64,000 nucleotides of DNA from the NCBI GenBank assembly GCA_945868435.1, contig CAMBLG010000009.1, positions 16,713 through 80,712 on the forward strand, read 5' to 3'. Below the pieces are notes generated by a model. It was not told the origin of the DNA and ran no database searches. It saw only the letters and a program-made list of their open reading frames with translations. The DNA is from an uncultured Lachnospiraceae bacterium. Lineage in GTDB: Bacteria; Bacillota; Clostridia; Lachnospirales; Lachnospiraceae. The position numbers and the translations under genes are program-made. Below are positions 27,228 to 35,646 of the stretch, piece after piece. Within the stretch, counting starts at the first letter, position 1. Each line of letters opens with the position of its first letter.

Positions 27228-27231
27228 TTCT

Positions 27232-28290
27232 ATGAAAAAAAACATTTTGGTTGTTGATGATTCTGCACTCATGAGAAGGGTTATTTGTGATATAATCAAC
27301 ACAGATAGTAATTTTCAAGCAACAGATTTTTGCAGAGATGGTCTGGAGGCATATGAAAAACTCAAGACAACAACATATGAAGGCGTTGTATTGGATGTAA
27401 ACATGCCCCGGATGGACGGCTTGCAATTACTCGAGCAGTTACAGAAAGATGGCATCAAGGCAAATATCATTATGGTAAGTACCTTGACGACAAAGGATGC
27501 CGATGTGACAATCCTTGCGATGGAGCGGGGTGCCATCGATTTTGTGACGAAACCGAACAATATCATAGAGGCCAAGGGAGAAGATTTTAAAAATCGTCTG
27601 CTGTCGGTGCTGACGGCAGTTCTTGCAACCAAAAGCTATGTCAGAGCTCCGAAACTGAATGTAAAGCCTGCTGCAGGAACGTCGCTTAACCGTCTGAAAG
27701 CAACCGGTAAAAATAAGCTGGTGGCTCTTGCGTGTTCCACGGGAGGACCGAAGGCATTGCAGAGCGTTATTCCATTATTGCCGAAGAACCTGGATGCTCC
27801 AATGGTTCTGGTACAGCATATGCCCGCAGGTTTTACCAAGTCTATGGCAATCCGGCTGGACGAGATCAGTGAGATTGCAGTTAAGGAAGCGGAAGAAGGG
27901 GACAAGCTGGAAAAAGGACATGTCTATATTGCACCGGGTGGCAAGCATATGGAGGTGGCTAAGAATCCGGATGGTTCTCATCGGATTGTGCTGAACGATA
28001 TGCCTGCAATCGGCGGTTTGAAGCCTTGTGCAAACATTACCTACGATTCTCTTACCAGTTCCGGGTATGATGAGATCGTATGTGTGGTTTTGACCGGAAT
28101 GGGGGCAGACGGCACCAATGGAATCCTTTCACTTGGACATCATAAGGCGATTCATGTCATCGCGCAGAACGCAGAGACATGTGTGGTATACGGAATGCCG
28201 AAAATGATAGCGGAGGCTGGAGTGGTTGATGAGGTTGTACCTCTGGAGGATGTTGCGAAAACAATCACAAAGAATGTGGGGGTAATGTAA
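27232..28290 (+). CDS. cheB: Chemotaxis protein-glutamate methylesterase CheB
   Basis: Removes methyl groups from receptors and deamidates glutamines. 352 residues from ATG 27232. Receiver domain with DD at 9-10 and phosphoacceptor Asp55 in VVLDVNMPRMDGL; the catalytic domain has the triad Ser in ACSTGGPKALQ, His in LVQHMPAGF and Asp in LTGMGADGTNG. The upstream TTG at 27181 would run through the pilZ gene and lacks support. The receiver belongs to CheB and does not replace CheY. Confidence 0.96.
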   Translation: MKKNILVVDDSALMRRVICDIINTDSNFQATDFCRDGLEAYEKLKTTTYEGVVLDVNMPRMDGLQLLEQLQKDGIKANIIMVSTLTTKDADVTILAMERGAIDFVTKPNNIIEAKGEDFKNRLLSVLTAVLATKSYVRAPKLNVKPAAGTSLNRLKATGKNKLVALACSTGGPKALQSVIPLLPKNLDAPMVLVQHMPAGFTKSMAIRLDEISEIAVKEAEEGDKLEKGHVYIAPGGKHMEVAKNPDGSHRIVLNDMPAIGGLKPCANITYDSLTSSGYDEIVCVVLTGMGADGTNGILSLGHHKAIHVIAQNAETCVVYGMPKMIAEAGVVDEVVPLEDVAKTITKNVGVM

Positions 28291-28291
28291 C

Positions 28292-30391
28292 ATGGATGTA
28301 AGCCAGTATCTTGAGATTTTTATTGACGAGAGCGCAGAACATATACAGACACTGAGTGACTGTATCATGACGCTGGAAAGTGAGCCTGATAATAAGGACA
28401 CAATTAATGAGGTGTTCCGTGCTGCCCATTCCTTAAAAGGTATGGCTGGCACCATGGGATTTAAGAGAATGCAGCATTTGACGCACGATATGGAGAATGT
28501 ATTTCAGGAAGTGCGCAGTGACAAGATTGCGGTGGACAGTGAGATGATAGATCTGCTGTTCAAATGTCTGGATGCGATTGACGCATATCTTTCTAACATT
28601 AAAGCGACTTCAGATGAGGGAACGGAAGATAATGAGCTGATCATTAAGGCATTGAACGACTTTATTGCAAAGGCGAACGGAGAACAGCCGGCGGAGTCTG
28701 CTCCTGTGGCAGAGGCATCGGCAGAGACAGCAGAAGCAGAAGCTTCTGAGAATGGCGATAATAGGAAGTACCTTCAGATTGAGATGAATGATCATGAGCG
28801 GAAAACGGTTCTTGCAGCAAGGGAGAGCGGACAGCATATCTATGGTATGACCATCCTGATTCAGAAGGAGTGTCTGTTAAAGGCTGCACGTGCGTTTCTT
28901 GTATTCCGTGCGGTAGAGGAATTTGGACAGATTCTGGTATACAGACCAAGCTCTCAGGATATAGAGGATGAGAAGTTTGAATTGGATTTCAGCTTTTACA
29001 TTGCTTCTTCGGAAGCATTAGACAAAATTCAGACAGCGGCTAAGAATGTATCTGAAATCGAAGATGTGCTGGGTGAGGAGCTGACGGATTTCGGAGCTTC
29101 CACAGAAGCAGAGGAGGAGCCTGTTAAGGAAGAAACAAAACCGGTTGTAGCGGATGTTAAGCCGGAAGCTGCTCCGAAGACAGCTGAGCAGAAGGCTCAG
29201 GCTCCTGTAAAGAAAGCGGCCGGCAAGCCTGCAACGAACCGGACTGTTCGTGTGGATATCGAGAAGCTGGATGAACTGATGAATCAGGTCTCCGAGTTGA
29301 TCATTGCCAAGAACAGCCTGACTTCCATCAGTGCAACGGATGGTGGCAGCTTTAACAGTCAGACGTTCCACGAGCAGATTGAATATCTGGAACGTATCAC
29401 GACGAATCTTCACGAATCCGTCATGAAAACGCGAATGGTGCCAATTGAGAGCGTAGTAAATAAATTCCCGAGAATGATTCGTGATCTTTCCAGAACACTG
29501 AACAAGAAGATGGAACTGGTCATGACCGGTGAAGATACAGAGCTGGATCGTACCGTAGTAGATCAGATTGGAGATCCATTGCAGCACTTGTTGCGCAATT
29601 CTGCAGATCACGGTCTCGAGGATACAGCACTCCGTGCAGAGAGAGGAAAATCAGAGACGGGACACATTTTCCTGAATGCTTATCAGGAGGGAAATAACGT
29701 CATCATTCAGGTTGGCGATGATGGTAATGGTATTGACACAGATGCGGTAAAGCAGAAGGCTATCGAGCGTGGAATAATTACTGCAGAACAGGCTGAGGGT
29801 ATGACGCAGAAGGAAATTGTCAATCTTTTATTCCTGCCGAGTTTTTCCATGGCAAAGAAGATTACAGATATTTCCGGACGAGGTGTTGGACTGGACGTTG
29901 TAAAATCCGGTATTGAGCAGCTGGGCGGCGATGTGGAGGTGCGGACGAAGCTTGGCGAGGGAACCACCTTTACCGTAAGACTTCCGCTCACGCTTGCGAT
30001 TATCCAGGCACTCATGGTTGAGGTACGTGACGAAAAATATGCAATTTCCTTGAGCTCAATATCCAATATTGAGAGTATACCTGTTACAGATATCAAGTAT
30101 GTACAGGCAAAAGAAGTGATTCATCTTCGTGGCAGCGTAATTCCACTGGTTCGTTTGGATCAGGTGCTGGATATGGAGCCGATGGAAAAAGATCCGGAGA
30201 ACCTTACGGTTGTCATTGTGAAGCGCGGGGACAGTCAGATAGGTCTTGTGGTTGACAACCTCATTGGACAGCAGGAGATTGTAATCAAATCATTAGGAAA
30301 ATACATTAATGGTAACAAGTTGATCAGCGGTGCAACGATTCTCGGCGATGGAGAGGTAGCATTGATTCTTGATACCAATACATTGATGTAA
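28292..30391 (+). CDS. cheA: Chemotaxis sensor kinase CheA
   Basis: Histidine kinase that phosphorylates CheY and CheB. 699 residues. P1 HPt domain with His46 in AAHSLKGMAGTMGF; P2 receiver-binding domain about 155-265; alanine/lysine-rich linker; P3 dimerisation about 325-390; P4 ATPase with HLLRNSADHG, VGDDGNGID and GRGVGLDVV; C-terminal P5 CheW-like domain. All catalytic boxes are intact. cheW overlaps or directly follows. Confidence 0.97.
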   Translation: MDVSQYLEIFIDESAEHIQTLSDCIMTLESEPDNKDTINEVFRAAHSLKGMAGTMGFKRMQHLTHDMENVFQEVRSDKIAVDSEMIDLLFKCLDAIDAYLSNIKATSDEGTEDNELIIKALNDFIAKANGEQPAESAPVAEASAETAEAEASENGDNRKYLQIEMNDHERKTVLAARESGQHIYGMTILIQKECLLKAARAFLVFRAVEEFGQILVYRPSSQDIEDEKFELDFSFYIASSEALDKIQTAAKNVSEIEDVLGEELTDFGASTEAEEEPVKEETKPVVADVKPEAAPKTAEQKAQAPVKKAAGKPATNRTVRVDIEKLDELMNQVSELIIAKNSLTSISATDGGSFNSQTFHEQIEYLERITTNLHESVMKTRMVPIESVVNKFPRMIRDLSRTLNKKMELVMTGEDTELDRTVVDQIGDPLQHLLRNSADHGLEDTALRAERGKSETGHIFLNAYQEGNNVIIQVGDDGNGIDTDAVKQKAIERGIITAEQAEGMTQKEIVNLLFLPSFSMAKKITDISGRGVGLDVVKSGIEQLGGDVEVRTKLGEGTTFTVRLPLTLAIIQALMVEVRDEKYAISLSSISNIESIPVTDIKYVQAKEVIHLRGSVIPLVRLDQVLDMEPMEKDPENLTVVIVKRGDSQIGLVVDNLIGQQEIVIKSLGKYINGNKLISGATILGDGEVALILDTNTLM

Positions 30392-30405
30392 TGGGGGTGC
30401 ATGGT

Positions 30406-30873
30406 ATGACAGAATATATTACTGATTCAACAGAAAAGGAAACAAAGCAGTATATTGTAGTGCAGATCGGAAGTGAAAAATACGGCATTGATATTGGATA
30501 TATTGATACCATTGTGCGGATGTCAAAAATTACGCGTGTTCCGAAGGCACAGGTATACTTCCCTGGAATTATCAATCTTCGTGGAGAAGTGGTTCCGGTT
30601 ATGAGTATTCGTACCAAAATGGGCCTTGAATCGGATGTTTATACAAATGCAACCAGAATTATTATTCTCAAGATTGAGGATAGAGGCATGTTGGGAGTTA
30701 TTGTCGATGCGGTGTGTGAGGTGGTAACGCTGGCTACAGATGAGGTGGAACCCAATAATGTACATTCGAACCATACCAAGGATAATTTTATCAATGGAAT
30801 CGGTAAAAATGGAGATCAGTTGATTTCTCTTCTGGAGATTAATGCAATCATTGAAGAGAAAGATAACGCTTAA
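30406..30873 (+). CDS. cheW: Chemotaxis coupling protein CheW
   Basis: Adaptor between receptors and CheA. 155 residues from ATG 30406, which has GGGGGTG 6 bases upstream; ATG 30391 overlapping the cheA stop is the alternative. Marks are YIVVQIGSEKYGIDIGYIDT, PGIINLRGEVVPVMSIR and a final ISLLEINAII. A perfect hairpin lies 12 bases after the stop. Confidence 0.95.
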   Translation: MTEYITDSTEKETKQYIVVQIGSEKYGIDIGYIDTIVRMSKITRVPKAQVYFPGIINLRGEVVPVMSIRTKMGLESDVYTNATRIIILKIEDRGMLGVIVDAVCEVVTLATDEVEPNNVHSNHTKDNFINGIGKNGDQLISLLEINAIIEEKDNA

Positions 30874-30885
30874 TGAATGGCAGAG

Positions 30886-30914
30886 TATATAGTGAGGCAT
30901 TGCCTCACTATATA
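30886..30914 (+). terminator. Long hairpin between cheW and cheC (attenuator or processing site)
   Basis: TATATAGTGAGGC (30886-30898) and GCCTCACTATATA (30902-30914) make a perfect 13-bp stem with a 3-base loop. A weak T run (ATTTTT) follows four bases later, just before the cheC ribosome site. It resembles an intrinsic terminator, probably partial as sigD and other genes lie beyond. Confidence 0.65.
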
Positions 30915-30932
30915 TGATTTTTGGAGGAAATT

Positions 30933-31553
30933 ATGGGTGAATTTTCACTGGATAACGTAAATGAAATGTATATAGATGTCCTGCGGGAAATTGGTAATAT
31001 CGGTGCAGGCAATGCAACAACATCACTGGCAAGCATGATCAATGCCAAAATCGATATGAGTGTGCCGAAGGTAGAGTTGATGGAGGCATCGGAGCTTGGA
31101 TCGGCCATTTGTCCGGAGGATGAGATCATTGTGGGTATCTTTTTGGAGGTAACCCATGATATTACCGGAAGCATGATGTTTCTTATGAAGATGGATTCTG
31201 CACATTATCTGGTTAATAAGCTGATGGGAAAGGATCCGACAAATATGGATCCGTTTGATGAAATGGATCTATCTGCGATGAAAGAAATCGGCAATATTAT
31301 TTCTGCATCATACCTGACTGCATTGTCAGGTATGACCAATTTGACAATCTCTCCGTCGGTTCCGTATATTGCAGTGGACATGGCGGGGGCAATTTTGAGT
31401 GTGCCGGCAATTCAGTTTGGACAGTATGGCAATAATGCGTTATTGATTGAAACGGAGTTTGGGGATGACTACAGAATCGGGGGATATTTTATTTTGATGC
31501 CGGAGGAAGAGTCCTATGCCAAAATTTTAACATCGCTGGGAATTCAGATTTAG
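30933..31553 (+). CDS. cheC: CheY-P phosphatase CheC
   Basis: Dephosphorylates CheY-P and binds CheD in Bacillus-type adaptation. 206 residues. Two active sites are intact: DVLREIGN (with GAGNA after it) and SAMKEIGN. GGAGG (30923-30927) supports ATG 30933; the in-frame TTG 30921 overlaps the ribosome site. cheD follows, its partner. Confidence 0.95.
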   Translation: MGEFSLDNVNEMYIDVLREIGNIGAGNATTSLASMINAKIDMSVPKVELMEASELGSAICPEDEIIVGIFLEVTHDITGSMMFLMKMDSAHYLVNKLMGKDPTNMDPFDEMDLSAMKEIGNIISASYLTALSGMTNLTISPSVPYIAVDMAGAILSVPAIQFGQYGNNALLIETEFGDDYRIGGYFILMPEEESYAKILTSLGIQI

Positions 31554-31567
31554 GAGCTGAAAGGTAT

Positions 31568-32053
31568 ATGGGAGAATTAATCAAAGTTGGTATGGCAGAT
31601 TTGAAGGTTGGCCGGGCTCCGGATACTTTGACGACTCTGGGGCTTGGTTCCTGTATCGGTCTGACTCTGTATGATCCGGTCTCCAAGATCGGAGGACTGG
31701 TACACTACATGCTGCCGGACAGTACAAAACTGAAAAATAATACCAATATCGCAAAATTTGGGGATACCGGTATTCGGGAACTCTTGAAACAGGTGTTGGC
31801 CAGTGGGGCAAATCAAAGGAGACTGGTGGCAAAGATTGCAGGAGGAGCCTGCATGTTTGAAATGAGTGGTCTGTCTTCGGTAGGAAACGTGGGAGCGCGA
31901 AATGCAGAGGCGGCAAAGGAGATACTAAAGGAACTAAAAATCCCTTTGGTTGCAGAGGACACCGGACTTAACTATGGTCGTACCGTGGAATTGAAATGCG
32001 AAACCGGTGAGTATGTCATTAAGGCTGTTGGTAAGCAAATTAAGGTGATTTAA
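31568..32053 (+). CDS. cheD: Chemoreceptor glutamine deamidase CheD
   Basis: Deamidates receptor glutamines and serves as CheC partner. 161 residues. Catalytic Cys in TLGLGSCIGLTLYD, His in GGLVHYMLPDS, and the KIAGGACMFEM region are as in active CheD. It lies 14 bases after cheC. No receptor gene is in the window, so its substrates are encoded elsewhere. Confidence 0.96.
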   Translation: MGELIKVGMADLKVGRAPDTLTTLGLGSCIGLTLYDPVSKIGGLVHYMLPDSTKLKNNTNIAKFGDTGIRELLKQVLASGANQRRLVAKIAGGACMFEMSGLSSVGNVGARNAEAAKEILKELKIPLVAEDTGLNYGRTVELKCETGEYVIKAVGKQIKVI

Positions 32054-32066
32054 GGAAACAAAGGGT

Positions 32067-32381
32067 ATGAAAACAAATTCTGTGCCGGCAGTGATTATGC
32101 TGACGGCGGGACTGATTGATTGCATTGTGTCAATATACCAGCGTTTATCATTGTTTGATTTTACCAAGCAATTATTGATCGTGTTGGTAATCTTTTATTT
32201 GCTGGGATGTGTTGTAAAACTGATTCTGGATATTAATTTTCCGCAGATGGACGACGAGCCGGAAGTAGAGGAAGAGGATGCTGAGGATATCGAGTCTGCC
32301 GAAGGGGAGCCGGAGGAGGAAGGTATACAGACATCTGATGAGGAACTGGAGAACATAGAGGCACAGCAGGATGAGAAATGA
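32067..32381 (+). CDS. Small membrane protein of unknown function between cheD and sigD
   Basis: 104 residues, not recognised. Two hydrophobic segments (AVIMLTAGLIDCIVSIY, about 8-24; LLIVLVIFYLLGCVVKLIL, about 36-54) precede a tail of about 45 residues that is almost wholly Asp/Glu-rich. It sits in tight co-direction between cheD and sigD, 13 bases after cheD, so it is most likely co-expressed with the chemotaxis genes. The plan (two helices, acidic cytoplasmic tail) would fit a membrane anchor or adaptor, but no function can be assigned. Confidence 0.75.
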   Translation: MKTNSVPAVIMLTAGLIDCIVSIYQRLSLFDFTKQLLIVLVIFYLLGCVVKLILDINFPQMDDEPEVEEEDAEDIESAEGEPEEEGIQTSDEELENIEAQQDEK

Positions 32382-32412
32382 CCGGTAAGTTCAATACTCA
32401 GGGGCGATTAGA

Positions 32413-33177
32413 ATGAAGACTGTTGACAAAGAAAAGCTTTGGGATGCGTATCGCAAGAAACCGACCCAGGAACTTAGAGAACAATTGATAATTGAATATG
32501 CTCCGCTGGTAAAACTGGTGGCAGGAAGACTGAGTATGTATCTCGGTCATAATGTTGAGTATGATGATCTGGTCAGCTATGGAATTTTTGGACTGATTGA
32601 CGCCATCGACAAGTTTGACCTTGCAAAGAATGTCAAGTTTGAGACCTATGCAAGTCTTCGTATCCGGGGAGCTATTCTGGATCAGATTCGGAAGATGGAT
32701 TGGATTCCACGGACTGTGCGCCAACGTCAGCGCAAAATGGACGAGGCGATTAAGCAGATAGAGATGCGTACCGGGAAGAATGCAACTGATGAGGAACTGG
32801 CCCGGGAACTTGGCTTGACGGAGGATGAACTGTGCAATTGGCAGTCACAGATGAAAGTTACCAATGTGGTTTCGTTGAACGAGTTTGAGGAAAATGGACC
32901 GGAACCGGTTATCGATACCAGTAATAAATCACATTTTGCACAGCCGGAGGATGTGGTGGAGGAAGCGGAACTTAAGGAGACGCTTGTTGCAGCACTGGAT
33001 CTTTTGACAGAAAAGGAACGCAAGGTGATAGAACTTTATTATTATGAAGAGATGACCTTGAAAGAAATCAGTAAAATTCTTGAGGTATCGGAATCAAGAG
33101 TTTCCCAGCTTCACACGAAGGGGCTGTTGAAAATGCGGAAGAGAATGGGAACGTACATGAACATTCTTGTGGAATAA
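32413..33177 (+). CDS. sigD: Flagellar sigma factor SigD/FliA (sigma-28)
   Basis: Directs RNA polymerase to late flagellar and chemotaxis promoters. 254 residues. Region 2 contains YDDLVSYGIFGLIDAIDKFD and KFETYASLRIRGAILDQIRK; region 3 contains VRQRQRKMDEAIKQIE; region 4 helix-turn-helix is LKEISKILEVSESRVSQLHT. Its anti-sigma factor FlgM and its late targets are not in the window. Confidence 0.97.
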   Translation: MKTVDKEKLWDAYRKKPTQELREQLIIEYAPLVKLVAGRLSMYLGHNVEYDDLVSYGIFGLIDAIDKFDLAKNVKFETYASLRIRGAILDQIRKMDWIPRTVRQRQRKMDEAIKQIEMRTGKNATDEELARELGLTEDELCNWQSQMKVTNVVSLNEFEENGPEPVIDTSNKSHFAQPEDVVEEAELKETLVAALDLLTEKERKVIELYYYEEMTLKEISKILEVSESRVSQLHTKGLLKMRKRMGTYMNILVE

Positions 33178-33188
33178 GGGGAGTAATC

Positions 33189-33506
33189 ATGGCAATTAAT
33201 CCGATTCATTATGCGATGGTTCAAAGAACCAATGATGTGGGCGCTTTGAAACATAACGAGGATGCAAAACCGTTGCAGGCACAACAGAATATCCAGGTTC
33301 AGGTGGACAAACGGGAGGATGTTCTGCGACATCAGGTATTGGATCCCAATCATAGTGATCAGACGGAAAACCATGCAGATGCCCGTGAAGAGGGAAAAGG
33401 AAAGTATGTGCCGGGAACAGTTCGCCGCAAAAAGAGTAAGGCTGAGACCAGAGAAGATTGCGTGGTTCGAAAGCAGGAGAGAGGCAGCTTTGACATATCA
33501 ATTTGA
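33189..33506 (+). CDS. Conserved-position small protein after sigD, unknown function
   Basis: 105 residues, hydrophilic, no membrane segment and no motif I recognise. N-terminal NPIHYAMVQRTNDVGALKH is followed by a Q/V-rich stretch and a basic C-terminal half (TVRRKKSKAETR). GGGGAGT before the ATG and 11 bases spacing from sigD support a real gene. Proteins of similar size and composition occur after sigD in other clostridial fla operons as I recall, without known role. It could be a cytoplasmic regulator; this is a guess. Confidence 0.7.
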   Translation: MAINPIHYAMVQRTNDVGALKHNEDAKPLQAQQNIQVQVDKREDVLRHQVLDPNHSDQTENHADAREEGKGKYVPGTVRRKKSKAETREDCVVRKQERGSFDISI

Positions 33507-33515
33507 GGATAGAAC

Positions 33516-34184
33516 ATGACAGCATTAGAAGTGACACTGATCATCGTGGGGATTATTTTTGTGATTGTCAGCTTTTTTATAGAGGAAAAGCTGTCACAAA
33601 AAGATATTGACCGCATTGTCAGTCTGAGTGAAAATGAGCTAAAAGTAATTGTGGATCGACAGCTTCGCGGAGCGGAGGGGGAAATCGAAGATTCCATTGC
33701 AGAGAGTCTGGAAGAGGCTCATGAGGCAACAAAGCGGGCAATGGAGAAAGAGACCAATGAGAAAATTATGGCAATCAGTGAGTATTCCGATACGGTGCTG
33801 GAGTCCATGAATAAAACGCACAATGAGATCTTGTTCCTGTACAGTATGCTTGGAGATAAGCATACGGAGCTGACAGAGCTTGCAGGGCAGCTGGGGCAGT
33901 TCTCAGAGAAGATGAAGAACACGGAAGACGAAGTGCTGCATAATTTGGCGGAAGCGGCAAGGGAGCTTGAAACCAATATGAGTGCCCATGAGCCAATCAA
34001 TCAGGATGAAGCCGTGCGTCAGGCTGTGGAGGCGGAAGAAGAGGGCAACCATAATGATGAGATTTTGGAACGCCATCAGGCGGGGATGTCAGATGTGGAG
34101 ATTGCCAAGGAACTTGGTCTGGGACTAGGTGAGGTGAAACTGGTCATAGGGCTGTATAAGGGGGAACAAGCTGGTGCGGTTTAA
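33516..34184 (+). CDS. SwrB-like single-pass membrane protein (DUF6115-type)
   Basis: 222 residues. N-terminal membrane segment (VTLIIVGIIFVIVSFFI, about 5-21), a long coiled coil (about 25-160), and a C-terminal helix-turn-helix-like unit (HQAGMSDVEIAKELGLGLGE). This plan and the place after sigD match Bacillus SwrB (YlxL), which promotes flagellar type III gate assembly. Similarity rests on architecture and position, not on a long sequence match. It overlaps the next gene by 11 bases. Confidence 0.7.
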   Translation: MTALEVTLIIVGIIFVIVSFFIEEKLSQKDIDRIVSLSENELKVIVDRQLRGAEGEIEDSIAESLEEAHEATKRAMEKETNEKIMAISEYSDTVLESMNKTHNEILFLYSMLGDKHTELTELAGQLGQFSEKMKNTEDEVLHNLAEAARELETNMSAHEPINQDEAVRQAVEAEEEGNHNDEILERHQAGMSDVEIAKELGLGLGEVKLVIGLYKGEQAGAV

Positions 34185-34707
34185 GTATTATCTCAGAGGC
34201 TGTGGACTGGGAATCCTGCTAACGGCCATAATTTTGACCATTGGTTTTCATATTCATGGCGGTAAAGAAATGTCTGACCAGGATGTGATGCAGCGGGCAT
34301 CTGAACTTGGAATGGTTATGCCGGATGGGGAAGAGGACTTGGAGATACCAGTGGATACCGAGTTTCAAACAGAGGCAGTGCCGAATGAGCAGGAAAATCC
34401 GATGGCAGACACAGAGAATTCCAATGGAGACGCAGAAGACGAAGCGGAAGATGAACCGTCTGCATCGGAAACGCAGAAAGAGGAGCAGGACGGGGATACG
34501 GTTACGATTATCGTCAAAAAAGGTGAAGTCTGCAGGGAAATTGCAGAGGATCTGTACGAGCACGGACTGGTGCAGGATGCGGAGGAATTCCGCAAATATA
34601 TGCAGGAAAGTGGATACGACAATCTGATTCAGGTTGGAGAGTTTGAATTGACTTATGGAATGGAATATGGTCAGATTGCAGAAATTCTTACAACAAAACA
34701 AGAATAA
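34174..34707 (+). CDS. MltG/YceG-like membrane protein lacking the catalytic domain
   Basis: 177 residues from GTG 34174 with AAGGGGG upstream. One N-terminal membrane segment (GCGLGILLTAIILTIGFHI), a long acidic linker (about 60-108), then a LysM-like domain (VTIIVKKGEVCREIAEDLYE, about 109-172) like the N-terminal part of MltG. The transglycosylase catalytic domain is absent, so it would bind the wall or a partner without cutting. Last gene of the flagellar block. Its role in motility is inferred only from position. Confidence 0.65.
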   Translation: MRFKYYLRGCGLGILLTAIILTIGFHIHGGKEMSDQDVMQRASELGMVMPDGEEDLEIPVDTEFQTEAVPNEQENPMADTENSNGDAEDEAEDEPSASETQKEEQDGDTVTIIVKKGEVCREIAEDLYEHGLVQDAEEFRKYMQESGYDNLIQVGEFELTYGMEYGQIAEILTTKQE

Positions 34708-34710
34708 AGC

Positions 34711-34739
34711 TTGCAACTAAGCCTTTGGTGTGATATAAT
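34711..34739 (+). promoter_or_regulatory. Sigma-A-type promoter of rpsB
   Basis: TTGCAA (34711-34716), 17-base spacer and TATAAT (34734-34739) preceded by TGA (extended -10). The -10 element lies in the loop of an inverted repeat (34719-34750). Transcription would start near 34746 and give a leader of about 120 bases. Confidence 0.8.
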
Positions 34740-34750
34740 GCCAAAGGCTT
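34719..34750. other. Inverted repeat overlapping the rpsB promoter
   Basis: AAGCCTTTGG (34719-34728) and CCAAAGGCTT (34741-34750), perfect 10-bp arms around 12 bases that hold the -10 box. It may act as a weak terminator for the flagellar block (no strong T run follows) or as an operator. Confidence 0.55.
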
Positions 34751-34775
34751 TAAATTTATCAATCACATGTGTGGA

Positions 34776-34814
34776 GATTGCCGGTGCCGGATTTACGCTT
34801 TCCGGTGGCAGTTA
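34776..34814 (+). promoter_or_regulatory. Possible rpsB leader hairpin
   Basis: Within the rpsB leader, TGCC and CCGGA in the 5' part can pair with TCCGG and GGCA in the 3' part, giving a GC-rich imperfect hairpin upstream of the S2 gene. S2 autoregulation through a leader is known in other bacteria. No consensus was matched here. Confidence 0.3.
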
Positions 34815-34865
34815 TTCGCGGAAGCGGTTCATGCATGGAAGAACAACCAAATGGAGGTAAGAAAA

Positions 34866-35600
34866 ATGAGCGTAATTTCAATGAAACAGTTACTGGAAGC
34901 AGGTGTTCACTTTGGACATCAGACAAGAAGATGGAACCCTAAGATGGCTCCTTACATCTTCACAGAGCGCAACGGCATTTACATCATCGACTTACAGAAG
35001 TCTGTAGGCAAGGTAGATGAGGCTTATGATGCAATTTCTGACATTGCTGCACAGGGTGGAACAATCCTGTTCGTGGGTACCAAGAAGCAGGCTCAGGATG
35101 CAATCAAGACTGAGGCTGAGCGTTGCGGTATGTACTATGTAAATGAGAGATGGTTGGGTGGTATGCTCACCAACTTCCGCACAATCCAGAGCCGTATTGC
35201 ACGTCTGAAGGAAATCGAGCAGATGGCAGCAGACGGAACTTTCGATGTACTTCCTAAGAAAGAAGTTATCGCAATTAAGAAGGAGTGGGAGAAGCTGGAG
35301 AAGAACCTTGGTGGTATCAAGGAAATGAAGAGAATCCCTGACGCAATCTTTGTTGTAGATCCTAAGAAGGAGAGAATCTGTATTCAGGAAGCTCACTCTC
35401 TGGGAATTACTTTGATTGGTATCGCAGATACAAACTGTGATCCGGATGAACTGGATTATGTTATCCCAGGTAATGATGATGCAATTCGTGCGGTTAAGTT
35501 GATCGTTTCTAAGATGGCTGACGCTGTTATCGAGGCAAAGCAGGGAACTGAGGAAGTTGCAGAGGCTGCTCCTGCTGAGGAAGAGGCTGTAGAAGAATAA
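34866..35600 (+). CDS. rpsB: 30S ribosomal protein S2
   Basis: Small-subunit protein, 244 residues from ATG 34866 with GGAGG 8 bases upstream. Opening [20 protein letters not shown] and [20 protein letters not shown] are diagnostic. The C-terminus is an acidic tail as in many clostridia. An upstream in-frame ATG (34767) lies in the leader and has no support. tsf follows. Confidence 0.98.
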   Translation: MSVISMKQLLEAGVHFGHQTRRWNPKMAPYIFTERNGIYIIDLQKSVGKVDEAYDAISDIAAQGGTILFVGTKKQAQDAIKTEAERCGMYYVNERWLGGMLTNFRTIQSRIARLKEIEQMAADGTFDVLPKKEVIAIKKEWEKLEKNLGGIKEMKRIPDAIFVVDPKKERICIQEAHSLGITLIGIADTNCDPDELDYVIPGNDDAIRAVKLIVSKMADAVIEAKQGTEEVAEAAPAEEEAVEE

Positions 35601-35646
35601 TCGGAACGCATAAGCATTATTATGAATATAATTGGAGGATAATAAG

